Assembly (NCBI GenBank): GCA_963744935.1
Contig: CAVUVM010000007.1
Coordinates: forward strand, 62,001 to 126,000
Reading direction: 5' to 3'
From: Bog-473 sp963744935
GTDB lineage: Bacteria; Actinomycetota; Acidimicrobiia; Acidimicrobiales; RAAP-2
Length of the DNA: 64,000 nucleotides
Shown: positions 52,640 to 61,057 of the stretch, one piece after another
Position numbering within the stretch: position 1 is the stretch's first letter
Layout: each line of letters starts with the position of its first letter
Notes under the pieces: model-generated
What the model saw: the letters and a program-made list of their open reading frames with translations, nothing else
What the model was told of the DNA's origin: nothing
Database searches by the model: none
Made by a program: the position numbers and the translations under genes

Positions 52640-54178
52640 TCAGGTTGAGTGGAACCAAGCTTCGACCTGGTCCCTGACGACCTTGCCCATGGCGTTGCGA
52701 GGAAGCTTGGCGAACGCCCAACGTTCCGGGATCTTGTAGCGGGCTAGCTCGCCGGAGCAGAGGTCGGCCAGAGTTGCCTCGTCGATCCGAGCGCCGGGAT
52801 CGAGCTCCACCGCCGCGGCCACCCGGTGGCCCAGACGTTCGTCGGGCACACCCACGACGGCAGCTCCCTTGACCCCGGGAATGAGCAGGAGGACTCGCTC
52901 GACTTCGGCTGGGTACACGTTGGCGCCTCCGCGCAGAATGAGGGCATCGCGCCGGTCGGTAACGAAGAGGCGACCAGAGTCGTCGAGAAACCCGACGTCG
53001 CCGGTCACCAGCGTGCCGTCTCGCAACGCATGCGACGTGGCCTCTTCATTGCCTAGATACCCGAGCATGGGACGGTAGACGTTTGCCCACGGACCGGAGT
53101 CGGCTGCCCGGACGGTGATCGTCCCCTGTTGACCCGAGGGGAGCACGTTCCCATCGTCATCTCGCACCTCGACGACGAGGTGGGGGAGTGCTCTCCCGCT
53201 CGATCCATCGCACTCCGGCTCACCATGGTCTTCGATGGTGGCGATGGTCGGGACTTCGGTCAGTCCGTAGGTTGCGTGCGCCCGCCGGCCGAACCGGATC
53301 TGGAACTCTGCTCGAGTACGGGACGGGAGGAAAGAGCCACCAGTCCATACGTCGGAGAGGGACGCGAGGTCCTCGGGTACGACTTCGTCGGAGCGAGCGA
53401 GACCCTGCAGCAGGGTGGGGACACCGAACCAGGCGTTGACCTTCTCGGAGCGCATCCAGTGCGCCACACCGGGCGGGTCGGAGCGGTCCATGACGATCTG
53501 CGTCCCGCCGGCCTGGGGGACCAGCAGTGTGCTCGTCACCTGCATGTTGAGGATCGTCAGCGCAGCGCAGTCGCCCTTGCGCAGCTCGGGTCCCAATCCG
53601 CGGGCCGCCACGAGGACAGCACCGGGGAGCAGGAGGTTGTGGTGCGAATGGAGGACGCCCTTCGGCCGTCCGGTCGTGCCGCTGGTGTATGAGATGGCGG
53701 CCAGGTCCGTCGGGTCCTTTCGGATCCGCCGATAGAAGCCCGGGTGTCTCCCGAGGCGTTCCCCCCACTCGGGACCGGATACCACGAAGACCGGTGGGTC
53801 CGTTGGCGCGGGCGACCGACCGAGTGCACCGGCGACCTCTGTATCCGTGAGCATGACCCGCGCACCTGCGTCAGCGAGGACGTAGCGCTTCTCGGGTGGG
53901 GCCAGGTTGCGATTGACCCCGAGCCACACGGCGCCAAGACGCATGACCGCGTGGAACGTCACGACGACATCACTGGCGTTTGGAAGGCTGACCGCCACCA
54001 CGTCACCGGACCCGACGCCAATAGACCCAATGGTCGCGGCCGCCCTTTCGATCTCAACATCCAGCTGCTCGTAAGTCAATCGACGGTCGATCGCTACGAG
54101 AGCCTCGCTCGTCGGCTGTTCCTTGAGCGCCCGCTCCAGTACTTCCCCGGCGCAGGGGGGCACGGTGTGGCTCGCCAT
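52640..54178 (-). CDS. AMP-dependent acyl-CoA ligase
   Basis: 512 residues from ATG 54178. Motifs: P-loop AISYTSGTTGRPKGVLHSHH; A5 HATYGLTEVPTIA; A7 GTLVTGDVGFLDDSGRLFV; A8 TDRRDALILRGGANVYPAEV; A10 lysine LPRNAMGKVVRDQVEAW. Complete ANL enzyme making acyl-CoA. Five bases separate it from the next ligase upstream (54184), so both are in one transcript. The pair may activate different intermediates (side chain versus ring). Substrates unknown. Confidence 0.92.
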   Translation of the reverse strand: MASHTVPPCAGEVLERALKEQPTSEALVAIDRRLTYEQLDVEIERAAATIGSIGVGSGDVVAVSLPNASDVVVTFHAVMRLGAVWLGVNRNLAPPEKRYVLADAGARVMLTDTEVAGALGRSPAPTDPPVFVVSGPEWGERLGRHPGFYRRIRKDPTDLAAISYTSGTTGRPKGVLHSHHNLLLPGAVLVAARGLGPELRKGDCAALTILNMQVTSTLLVPQAGGTQIVMDRSDPPGVAHWMRSEKVNAWFGVPTLLQGLARSDEVVPEDLASLSDVWTGGSFLPSRTRAEFQIRFGRRAHATYGLTEVPTIATIEDHGEPECDGSSGRALPHLVVEVRDDDGNVLPSGQQGTITVRAADSGPWANVYRPMLGYLGNEEATSHALRDGTLVTGDVGFLDDSGRLFVTDRRDALILRGGANVYPAEVERVLLLIPGVKGAAVVGVPDERLGHRVAAAVELDPGARIDEATLADLCSGELARYKIPERWAFAKLPRNAMGKVVRDQVEAWFHST

Positions 54179-54183
54179 GACTC

Positions 54184-55845
54184 TTAACCTGGCTGGGAGC
54201 CGAAACGTCGCGACCTGAAGAGCTCTCGGAGCGCCGCCAGGTCGACCTTTCCTGTCGGGAGCATCGGCAGATCGGTATCGTCGAGCACCTCGATGTGGCG
54301 GGGCACCTTGTAGCCCGAGAGGCATGAGCGTGCAGCGGTCCTGAGTTCGTCGACGTCAAGCCGGTCCGGCTCTCGGCGGACGACGACGGCCGCCACGTCC
54401 TCGCCCCGGTCGCCGGCTGGGATCCCGAAGACGAACGCGGCGCTCACCTGGGGCAGTTCGAGGAGCGCCGCCTCCACCTCGGCGGGCGACACGTTGGAGC
54501 CCCCTGTCTTGATCATGGCGCCCCTACGGCCGGCGAAGCGGAGATGCTCGTCGGCGCCGAACCATCCGAGATCCCCGGTCGCATACCACCCGTCCGGCGT
54601 GAACACCTCGTGGCGTTCGCGCTTGTAGATCCCGTCCATGAGGAAAGCGCCGCGAACGAAGAGCTCACCTTCCTCCCCCAGAGGTTGGGGAAGCCCCGTC
54701 TCAGGGGACACGATGACATGCTCCATGCCCGGGAGGCCGCGACCGATGGTGGCGCGGAGGTGCTCGGGCATCGGCCGGTACGAGTCATCGGATCCGGTGT
54801 GCGGCCCCCCGGTCTCGGTCATGCCCAGGACGTTCGGAGCGAGGTCGGGCGAAGGCGGCCGGGAATCTGGCGGGAGCGCCTCGAGCAGCGTTCCGCCGCG
54901 CACAGCACTCAGGTCCCGGTGGGGGAAGCTCGGGTGCTCGGCCAGCTGGCGCGCTGCGTTGGGCCAACATGAAACCTGGGTCACCCGCTCGCGCTCGATT
55001 AGGTCAAGAGCTTCACCCGGTTCGAAGCGCTCCTGTACCACAGCGACGGCGCCCGAGCAGAAGGCGGCGAGCACGACCATGGTGATTCCTCCGACCCAGA
55101 AGAAGGGCATGGGGGAGTAAATACGGTCGTGAGGTCCGAGCTCGCGCCGCGCCGCCAGGAGGGCCGCATGCCGGATCAGTGATCCGTGGGTGTGAACGAC
55201 CGACTTGGGCGTCGCTGTCGCGCCTGACGTGGTAACCACCACCAAGTGGTCCGCCGGAACCACTTCGCGCTCGGCCTCTGCAACGAGCGACGTGGGTGCT
55301 GGATCCGGGAGCTCCCGCGACCAGATCGAAGTGCTCCTGTCAACGCGCACCCAGCGTAGGTGCGGCGCCGCCTCGAGGTAGAGATCTGGACTCGATTCGG
55401 AGAGCCCCGGGAGACCGATCTCCAGGCGAGTGGTCAGCGAGTCGCCAGCAAACGAACCGGCCATCAAGACGGCGTGCACGTCGGTGTGGCGCAACGCGCG
55501 TGCGAGTTCGGGCCCGGGAGCGAACGTCGAGAGGGGAACGGTAAGGGCGCCGATGCGCGCCGCCGCCAGCCAAGCGACGAGCCACCCGCCACCGTTCGGA
55601 TAGAGCACACCGACTCGGGTCCCCTTGCCAACACCCGCGGCCAGCAGGCGCGCCGCCAAACTGGCGCTCTTCCGGTCCACCTCGCCGAAAGTCATTCGAC
55701 CTCCGGGAGCCACCAGCACGGCGTCGTCAGCCTGTGTGGCGCGCGCCCTGAAGAGGTCCGGGACCGTGGCCGGAAGCGAGGCCAGCTCGGCGGGGAGGGG
55801 TTCGACGGCCAGCGGCGGCCTAGGCGTCGGGCGAGGAGGGGTCAT
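54184..55845 (-). CDS. AMP-dependent acyl-CoA ligase, divergent
   Basis: 553 residues from ATG 55845. The P-loop is altered: VVVTTSGATATPKSVVHTHG, lacking the usual GTTGxPKG glycine spacing but keeping the Lys. A5 region is APNVLGMTETGGPHTG. A7 is GWYATGDLGWFGADEHLRFA, A8 GRRGAMIKTGGSNVSPAEVE, A10 LPMLPTGKVDLAALRELF with the catalytic Lys. Probably active on a bulky acid; resembles the FadD3/FadD17-type ligases of steroid pathways only in a general way. First gene of a two-ligase unit, divergent from the acyl-CoA dehydrogenase pair. Confidence 0.87.
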   Translation of the reverse strand: MTPPRPTPRPPLAVEPLPAELASLPATVPDLFRARATQADDAVLVAPGGRMTFGEVDRKSASLAARLLAAGVGKGTRVGVLYPNGGGWLVAWLAAARIGALTVPLSTFAPGPELARALRHTDVHAVLMAGSFAGDSLTTRLEIGLPGLSESSPDLYLEAAPHLRWVRVDRSTSIWSRELPDPAPTSLVAEAEREVVPADHLVVVTTSGATATPKSVVHTHGSLIRHAALLAARRELGPHDRIYSPMPFFWVGGITMVVLAAFCSGAVAVVQERFEPGEALDLIERERVTQVSCWPNAARQLAEHPSFPHRDLSAVRGGTLLEALPPDSRPPSPDLAPNVLGMTETGGPHTGSDDSYRPMPEHLRATIGRGLPGMEHVIVSPETGLPQPLGEEGELFVRGAFLMDGIYKRERHEVFTPDGWYATGDLGWFGADEHLRFAGRRGAMIKTGGSNVSPAEVEAALLELPQVSAAFVFGIPAGDRGEDVAAVVVRREPDRLDVDELRTAARSCLSGYKVPRHIEVLDDTDLPMLPTGKVDLAALRELFRSRRFGSQPG

Positions 55846-55871
55846 CGATCCAAATCAGCCAAAGGGCAGTC

Positions 55872-55901
55872 TTGACTTTCTTTGTGGTAGAAGCCTATTC
55901 T
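55872..55901 (+). promoter_or_regulatory. Promoter candidate for the acyl-CoA dehydrogenase pair
   Basis: TTGACT (55872-55877), 18-bp spacer, TATTCT (55896-55901) in the 192-bp region between the divergent ligase and dehydrogenase genes; leader about 130 bp. Confidence 0.4.
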
Positions 55902-56037
55902 CCCCAGGCCAGCCCGTCAAAACTGCGCTGTCCGCTCGCTGGGGGACCGAAGTGACCGATATTGCCATTCGACTCCGCAGGGCCCTTCTTGCCGTCGCAG
56001 GTGCCGGCCGCCCGACGCGCCTCGGCCTTGAGGACCG

Positions 56038-57072
56038 GTGAACCTCCGGCTCACAGAGGAGCAGCAAGCGCTGAGGGAGACCTTCGCCGCTTTGTTCTCT
56101 CGGGAGTGCTCGCCGGATGTCGTTCGTGCCGCCGAACCGCTCGGTTACGACGGCTCACTCTGGGCGCGGATGTCGGACATTGGCCTTCTCCACATCGGTG
56201 TGCCGGAAGCTCTCGGTGGAGCCGGCGCGGGACTCTTCGAACTCGTTCTGGTCGCCGAGGAGGCGGGGCGCCGACTCGCTCCGGTTCCTTTCGCCGAGAC
56301 CATCGCCGCCGCCCGACTTCTGGCGGCGTGCGGCGCGAAGGACCTCCTTCAGCTCGCGCTCGAGGGCGCCCGGATGGTCTCATTGCCGCCGGCGCCGGGC
56401 TCCCTGCCCACCCAAGTGCTAGCCGACGGAGCCGTGGCCGACGTGGTGCTCGCGTTCGTCGATGGGCGCCTGGTCACCGTCCCCCGGCCAACGGATGTCA
56501 GGGCCATCTCGAACATGGGCTCCCTGCCCCTAGCCCGCTGGAGCGGCGCGATCGACGGAGCGGTGCTTTCCGAAGGGCCGGGCGCGGCGCTGCTCTTCTG
56601 CGCCGCTCTGGCCGAGGTCCGAGTTTTGCGTGCGGCCGCCCTGGTCGGCCTGGCCGCCGAGGCCATCGAACTTGGCGCTGCCTACGCCCGAGAGCGGTGC
56701 GCCTTCGGGATCCCCATCGGGACCTATCAGGCGGTTGCCCACCCTTTGGCTGACGCACTGGTCGCCAAGGATGGAGCGCAGCTGTTGGTCTGGAAGGCGA
56801 GCTGGGCTCTCGACACGGATCATCCCGAGGCCGAGGTGTTAGCCCGCCAAGCCTTCATCTTCGCCGCGGAGCTCGCCGGTCACGCCGCGCAGCACAGCCT
56901 GCATATCCACGGTGGTTACGGCTTCACCCAGGAGTGCGACATCCAGCTGTACTTCCGGAGGTCGCTGGCGTGGGCGGCCACCGTGGCCGACCCCGGGCGC
57001 GAGCTCTTGGCCCTGGGCGACGGGATCTTGCCGGAGCTCGCGACGGAATCCGAGGGCGCTCGTGGATTTTGA
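56038..57072 (+). CDS. Acyl-CoA dehydrogenase subunit, FadE-pair first partner
   Basis: 344 residues from GTG 56038. N-terminal helical domain RLTEEQQALRETFAALFSRE and VPEALGGAGAGLFELVLVAE; middle part shortened, lacking the FTEPxGGSD segment. C-terminal domain YARERCAFGIPIGTYQAVAH, HIHGGYGFTQECDIQLYFRR. It is shorter than a normal ACAD (about 380) and its features complement those of the next gene. That is the signature of the alpha2-beta2 heteromeric FadE enzymes known from cholesterol breakdown. It overlaps the partner gene by 11 bp. Confidence 0.85.
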   Translation: MNLRLTEEQQALRETFAALFSRECSPDVVRAAEPLGYDGSLWARMSDIGLLHIGVPEALGGAGAGLFELVLVAEEAGRRLAPVPFAETIAAARLLAACGAKDLLQLALEGARMVSLPPAPGSLPTQVLADGAVADVVLAFVDGRLVTVPRPTDVRAISNMGSLPLARWSGAIDGAVLSEGPGAALLFCAALAEVRVLRAAALVGLAAEAIELGAAYARERCAFGIPIGTYQAVAHPLADALVAKDGAQLLVWKASWALDTDHPEAEVLARQAFIFAAELAGHAAQHSLHIHGGYGFTQECDIQLYFRRSLAWAATVADPGRELLALGDGILPELATESEGARGF

Positions 57073-58228
57073 GGAACCCGCTCATATCGCACGCATCCGG
57101 GCGGAGGCCGAGGCTTTCGCGGCGGACCACGTCACGCCTGCCGTCGTCGAGGAGGAGCTCCGCTCAGGAGACGGGGTGAACCGCCCGCTCATGGAGGCCA
57201 TGGGTGCGCGCGGTTGGATCGCGCTGACATGGCCACCCGAAGAGGGCGGTGCCGGCCTCGACCCGTTCGAAGCGGCAGCCGTGCTGGGCGCCATACGTGC
57301 CGCCGGCGGCCCCACGATCGGCGCTGGCACCACCATGCTCGCCGCCAACGCCGTCCGGGCACTGGCGTCCGAAGACCTCAAGGCCCGGGTTCTCCCCGGC
57401 GTGGCCGCAGGCAAAACCCTCATCTGCCTCGGCTTCACCGAACCCGAAGGGGGTTCCGATGTCTTTGCCTGCAGGACCCGGGCGGTCCGTGACGGCGAGG
57501 ACTGGGTGATCAACGGCCAGAAAATGTTCACGACGTACGCGCATCGGGCCAACTATTGCTTCTTACTAACGCGGAGCGTGCCCGGATCGATTGGTCCGAA
57601 AGGCCTCACCATGCTGCTTGTCCCTTTGGACACTCCGGGCATCGAGATCCAACCCGTGCACACCATGGGCTATGAGCGAACGAACATCGTCTTCTACAAC
57701 GAGGTCCGCGTCTCCAACGATCTGGTCGTGGGCGAGCCCGATCACGGGCTGAGCGTGATCCGGGCCGCGCTCGAGGCGGAGCAGAGCGTGGCACCGTCCT
57801 CGCGCACCCGACAGCTCTATGAGTCAGCGCGCGCCTGGGCGGCTTCGGCGACCGATCCAGCCGGCCGTCCCGTTGCCGCAAACCCCACGGTCCGGGCGCG
57901 CCTCGCCCGTCTGTCGATCGACGCCGAGGTGGCGGACCTACTCGGCATTCGTGTCGCCTTCCTCGAGCAGCTCGGTGCCAAGCCGGGGCCGCATGCGGCG
58001 CTGTTCGGACCCGAAACCTACGTCGCCTGGTCCAAGGAGGTGCTCGACATGGTCGGCCCCTTGGGAACAGCGGACTGGTCCGACCCCGAGTGTGTGGAGG
58101 GTGGTGTGTTCGAGTACCACTATCGGACTGCCGTAGCCAGCACCATCTACGGCGGGTCGAGCGAGGTGCTGCGTAGTCTCATCGCCGAGCAGTCGCTCGG
58201 CCTGCCGCGGAGTCGACCCAAGGCGTGA
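57062..58228 (+). CDS. Acyl-CoA dehydrogenase subunit, FadE-pair second partner
   Basis: 388 residues from GTG 57062, within the 3' end of the previous gene. Contains ALTWPPEEGGAGLDPFEAAA, LGFTEPEGGSDVFACRTRAV (the FAD-binding region missing in the partner), WVINGQKMFTTYAHRANYCF, HTMGYERTNIVFYNEVRVSN and STIYGGSSEVLRSLIAEQSL. The Arg/Gln cluster that contacts the neighbour's FAD is better kept in the first partner. The two likely form one enzyme that introduces a double bond into a bulky acyl-CoA, such as a steroid side chain or ring fragment. Same transcript as the DHDPS-family gene. Confidence 0.87.
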   Translation: MDFEEPAHIARIRAEAEAFAADHVTPAVVEEELRSGDGVNRPLMEAMGARGWIALTWPPEEGGAGLDPFEAAAVLGAIRAAGGPTIGAGTTMLAANAVRALASEDLKARVLPGVAAGKTLICLGFTEPEGGSDVFACRTRAVRDGEDWVINGQKMFTTYAHRANYCFLLTRSVPGSIGPKGLTMLLVPLDTPGIEIQPVHTMGYERTNIVFYNEVRVSNDLVVGEPDHGLSVIRAALEAEQSVAPSSRTRQLYESARAWAASATDPAGRPVAANPTVRARLARLSIDAEVADLLGIRVAFLEQLGAKPGPHAALFGPETYVAWSKEVLDMVGPLGTADWSDPECVEGGVFEYHYRTAVASTIYGGSSEVLRSLIAEQSLGLPRSRPKA

Positions 58229-58264
58229 ACGACGGCAGACAGGTCCAACGGAAGGAGGCCGATC

Positions 58265-59281
58265 ATGGCCAGCGCAGCAGACGCTCGTGACTGGGCTCCC
58301 GACGCGCTTCGCGGCATCATCGACTCCCTCTACACCCCGTTCAGTGGCGAGGGCGGGGACGTCGTCGACGAGGGAGCGCTGCGGGGTCTGATCGCTCATT
58401 GCATCGGTGCGCTGGATCACGATGGGCTCTGGGTGGGTGGGCTCGTCGGTGAGTGCTGGGCGCTGAGCACGCAGGAGCGAAAACGGCTCTTGGAGGTCGC
58501 CGTCGATGCGGCTCGATCCCTCAAGCCAGGGGCGTTGATCGAGGCCTGTCCAGCCAGCACGAACGTCCTCGAGACGGTCGAGCTGACCCAGCATGCGGCC
58601 GCCGCCGGTGCCGACATCTGTTTCCTCATCCCTCCGTATTTTGAGGCCCGGACCTTCGAGGCCGTCCGAGAGTTGTTTCGCTACGTCACCCAGAGGACGG
58701 ACATCGCGCTCGGGTTGTTTAACACCCACGCCGCGGGGTGGATCCTGACGCCGTCGCAGTGTGCGGATTTGGCGCGGGAGTTCCCTGCCATCTGCGCCGT
58801 GAAGAACGGGATGTTCCGTCCTTCCCACTCCGCCGAGCTCCACCGAATCGCTCCCGAGCTCGTCATTTGGGAGTGCGACATGCTGGCCTACCGGGGCGGA
58901 TTCTTGCGACGTGGCATCAGCGCCCCCGGGATCCTGGGTGGCACCGGGTATCTCTACGAACGCTCGGACATCCCCATATACCGCCAGCAATGGGAGCTCC
59001 TGGTGTCCGACAAGCTGTCCGAGGCGATCGACCACTGGTACGACTCGGGGCTCGATGCCCTCATCGCGAACCTCCACCGTGCCTTTGGAGCGTCCAACGT
59101 CGACTCGGCATATACCCATTGGGGCTCGGCATTCAAAGCTGCTGCATCCGAGCTTGGCCTGCCCGTCGGTGACTACCCCCGGTCGAGACCGCCGCAGCCG
59201 CCGCTCGCTGACGCCCAGCGGGACGCCGTGCACGCCGCGTATGTCGACGCTGGCCTGCTCGCTGGCGAACATCGACAGTAG
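58265..59281 (+). CDS. DHDPS/N-acetylneuraminate lyase-family aldolase
   Basis: 338 residues from ATG 58265 after GGAAGGAGG. TIM-barrel aldolase features: IDSLYTPFSGEGGDVVDEGA, GLWVGGLVGECWALSTQERK, AAAAGADICFLIPPYF, and the Schiff-base lysine in PAICAVKNGMFRPSHSAEL. It is somewhat longer than DapA (about 290) because of a C-terminal extension. In this setting it is probably a retro-aldolase or hydratase-aldolase acting after the acyl-CoA dehydrogenases, not a lysine enzyme. Its TAG stop codon (59279-59281) lies inside the palindrome of block C, so the coding end and the module end coincide. Confidence 0.83.
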   Translation: MASAADARDWAPDALRGIIDSLYTPFSGEGGDVVDEGALRGLIAHCIGALDHDGLWVGGLVGECWALSTQERKRLLEVAVDAARSLKPGALIEACPASTNVLETVELTQHAAAAGADICFLIPPYFEARTFEAVRELFRYVTQRTDIALGLFNTHAAGWILTPSQCADLAREFPAICAVKNGMFRPSHSAELHRIAPELVIWECDMLAYRGGFLRRGISAPGILGGTGYLYERSDIPIYRQQWELLVSDKLSEAIDHWYDSGLDALIANLHRAFGASNVDSAYTHWGSAFKAAASELGLPVGDYPRSRPPQPPLADAQRDAVHAAYVDAGLLAGEHRQ

Positions 59282-59447
59282 ACCGCTCTACTTCAACGGC
59301 GGACGCAATGGACGGGGTGGAAACTGGGTGGACGGAACCGCACTTCAGAGGATCCGACAGACCTAAGCGGACGAAAACCCTCACCTTGCCAAGGTGAGGG
59401 TCGCGGGTTCGAATCCCGTCTTCCGCTCCACACCGTCTTCCGCTCCA
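59277..59447 (+). repeat. Module-end block C: palindrome, conserved spacer, tRNA-Gly 3' half plus scar
   Basis: AGTAGACCGCTCTACT (59277-59292) is the palindrome with one mismatch. GTGGAAACTGGGTGGACGG, ACCGCAC and GCGGACGAAAAC follow. The tRNA part at 59381-59430 (50 bp with CCA) is identical to the intact gene. CCGTCTTCCGCTCCA is repeated again at 59433-59447. In this copy GCGGACG before the anticodon arm could pair with most of CTTCCGC, a possible D-armless tRNA-like fold, but no D-arm exists. Confidence 0.85.
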
Positions 59448-59554
59448 AGTGGGCCAGCTGGGTTGTCGAGTGCCTTCCAGTGGTTCAGGCGTTCGATCTT
59501 CATCGAGCCCCCGGAATGATTCCATGGAGCGGCTGACGAACTGGACAGAACCCG

Positions 59555-61057
59555 CTACTGCCCCGACGCAGCGGCCAGCATGGCGAGCGCGAACCGGAAG
59601 GCCCCTGATGAATACACATCGCACAGGCTGTACCAACCCTGGACTGTCGTGTTCCCATCCGGGCAGAAGTGGACGCCGTCGGGCGACCGCACCACGTTGG
59701 TGCCGGCAGGACCGGTGCAGGGCTCGAACGGAAGACATGGAAGCGTCAAAGTGAATTGGCCATCGGCCAACACGGACTGGCCGGCATCGACATACGTGAC
59801 CCCCGGATTGGCCGTTGCGAGGGACGCGTAGATCTGATTGAGGACGTCGAGGTTGGCGACCAGATTCGCCCATGCGCTGATGGGAGCTCCGATCAGAACC
59901 ACGGGGATGCCGCTGTTGCGGAAGACGTCGATGGCTTGTTGCGCGTCAGCCTTGTACTTCTCGTAATAGGCCGTCGTGCCCATCGTGTACCCCGACATGC
60001 AATGCGTCACGGCGTTGCCCGAAAACTCGATTAGGGCGACCGACGGGTGCAGAGTCGCTGCGTCGCTGGCCATAGTCTGCAGGTCGTCGCAGATCGCCCA
60101 GCCGTTGTAGGCACGCAGGAGCGTGGAATCTCCAGACACCCCGGCCAGGTACTGGAGGAACGGCGCCGCCTGCATCCCGAGTGAGTCTCCGTAGAGAGCG
60201 ATCGTTTTCCGCTCAGTGCCGAAGTATTGTGCATCGCCGAACGTGGCGATGCTCCCTTCGGCGCTGACGAGCCAGTAGCCCGTGCCACCCGGTGTCCCCG
60301 TGAGGGCCGCGGTCTGTGTCGTCGGTGCGCGTTCACCGGCAGGAGATCCGTAGAAGCCGGCGTCGCCGTAGGTGAAGACGCCGCCGTCGGACCCCACCTC
60401 CCAGTAGCCCTTGCCATCGAGCGTCGACGCCATGCCGACTACCGGCGCGTTGAGGTGCAGGCCAGCGGCTGAGCCGTAGAAGCCGGCGTCGCCATAGGTG
60501 AAGACGCCGCCGTCGGACCCCACCTCCCAGTAGCCCTTGCCATCGAGCGTCGACGCCATGCCGACTACCGGCGCGTTGAGGTGCAGGCCAGCGGCTGAGC
60601 CGTAGAAGCCGGCGTCGCCATAGGTGAAGACGCCGCCGTCGGACCCCACCTCCCAGTAGCCCTTGCCATCGAGCGTCGACGCCATGCCGACTACCGGCGC
60701 GTTGAGGTGCAGGCCAGCGGCTGAGCCGTAGAAGCCGGCGTCGCCGTAGGGGAAGACGCCGCCGTCGGACCCCACCTCCCAGTAGCCCTTGCCATCGAGC
60801 GTCGACGCCATGCCGACTACCGGCGCGTTGAGGTGCAGGCCAGCGGCTGAGCCGTAGAAGCCGGCGTCGCCATAGGTGAAGACGCCGCCGTCGGACCCCA
60901 CCTCCCAGTAGCCCTTGCCATCGGGCGTCGACGCCATGCCGACTACCGGCGCGTTGGCCGGGCCGTCACCGGAGGCTGCCCTCGGTGAGTCGGCCACGCC
61001 AAAAAGAGCGCCCAGCAACAAGATGACCATGGATATCAGAGGAATTCGGCGTCGCAC
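59555..61057 (-). CDS. Secreted SGNH-hydrolase-like protein with N-terminal YW-DGG repeats
   Basis: 500 residues from ATG 61057. Signal peptide RRRIPLISMVILLLGALFGV to SPRAASG. Residues about 35-275 are five near-identical 42-residue repeats (NAPVVGMASTLDGKGYWEVG, SDGGVFTYGDAGFYGSAAGL) plus one degenerate unit. The C-terminal half is SGNH/GDSL-like: IALYGDSLGMQAAPFL supplies the Ser of block I, VALIEFSGNAV the Gly/Asn region, and SPDGVHFCPDGN the DxxH of block V. Acyltransfer or deacetylation of a wall glycan is plausible. Shares repeats with the proteins at 417 and 61683. Confidence 0.83.
   Translation of the reverse strand: MRRRIPLISMVILLLGALFGVADSPRAASGDGPANAPVVGMASTPDGKGYWEVGSDGGVFTYGDAGFYGSAAGLHLNAPVVGMASTLDGKGYWEVGSDGGVFPYGDAGFYGSAAGLHLNAPVVGMASTLDGKGYWEVGSDGGVFTYGDAGFYGSAAGLHLNAPVVGMASTLDGKGYWEVGSDGGVFTYGDAGFYGSAAGLHLNAPVVGMASTLDGKGYWEVGSDGGVFTYGDAGFYGSPAGERAPTTQTAALTGTPGGTGYWLVSAEGSIATFGDAQYFGTERKTIALYGDSLGMQAAPFLQYLAGVSGDSTLLRAYNGWAICDDLQTMASDAATLHPSVALIEFSGNAVTHCMSGYTMGTTAYYEKYKADAQQAIDVFRNSGIPVVLIGAPISAWANLVANLDVLNQIYASLATANPGVTYVDAGQSVLADGQFTLTLPCLPFEPCTGPAGTNVVRSPDGVHFCPDGNTTVQGWYSLCDVYSSGAFRFALAMLAAASGQ
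60351..60957 (-). repeat. 126-bp coding tandem repeats in the SGNH protein
   Basis: AGCCGGCGTCGCC recurs at 60355, 60481, 60607, 60733 and 60859, an exact 126-bp period (42 codons). The copies are almost identical at DNA level, with single changes such as the T-to-P codon giving VFPYG in one unit, so they were recently amplified or homogenised. Confidence 0.92.

Larger units (their letters stand above)
44261..59447 (+). mobile_element. Putative insertion module 3 (tRNA 3'-repeat B to C)
   Basis: 15.2 kb between tRNA-Gly 3' repeats. Cargo: Rieske oxygenase, DapB-like reductase, NHL protein, two TetRs, P450, substrate-binding protein, hydrolase, two CoA ligases, FadE-like pair and aldolase; all look intact. 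No recombinase. It ends in block C, where a 15-bp scar of the tRNA 3' end is duplicated. Confidence 0.5.

Noticed and set aside
58265..59281. Assigning the aldolase as dapA and the gene at 45253 as dapB of lysine synthesis
   Set aside because: Both differ in length and context from the biosynthetic enzymes and lie in separate catabolic units. Family resemblance only.
59361..59430. Block C as a functional D-armless tRNA-Gly
   Set aside because: GCGGACG could partly pair with the 3' acceptor strand, but the D-arm is missing, pairing is imperfect, and blocks A and B lack the match. Bacterial tRNAs without a D-arm are not established.
21113..59447. Searched for an integrase, transposase, relaxase or phage gene inside the modules
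   Set aside because: None of the supported genes carries a tyrosine or serine recombinase signature or a DDE transposase motif. The elements are reported as integrase-less rather than assigned a known class.
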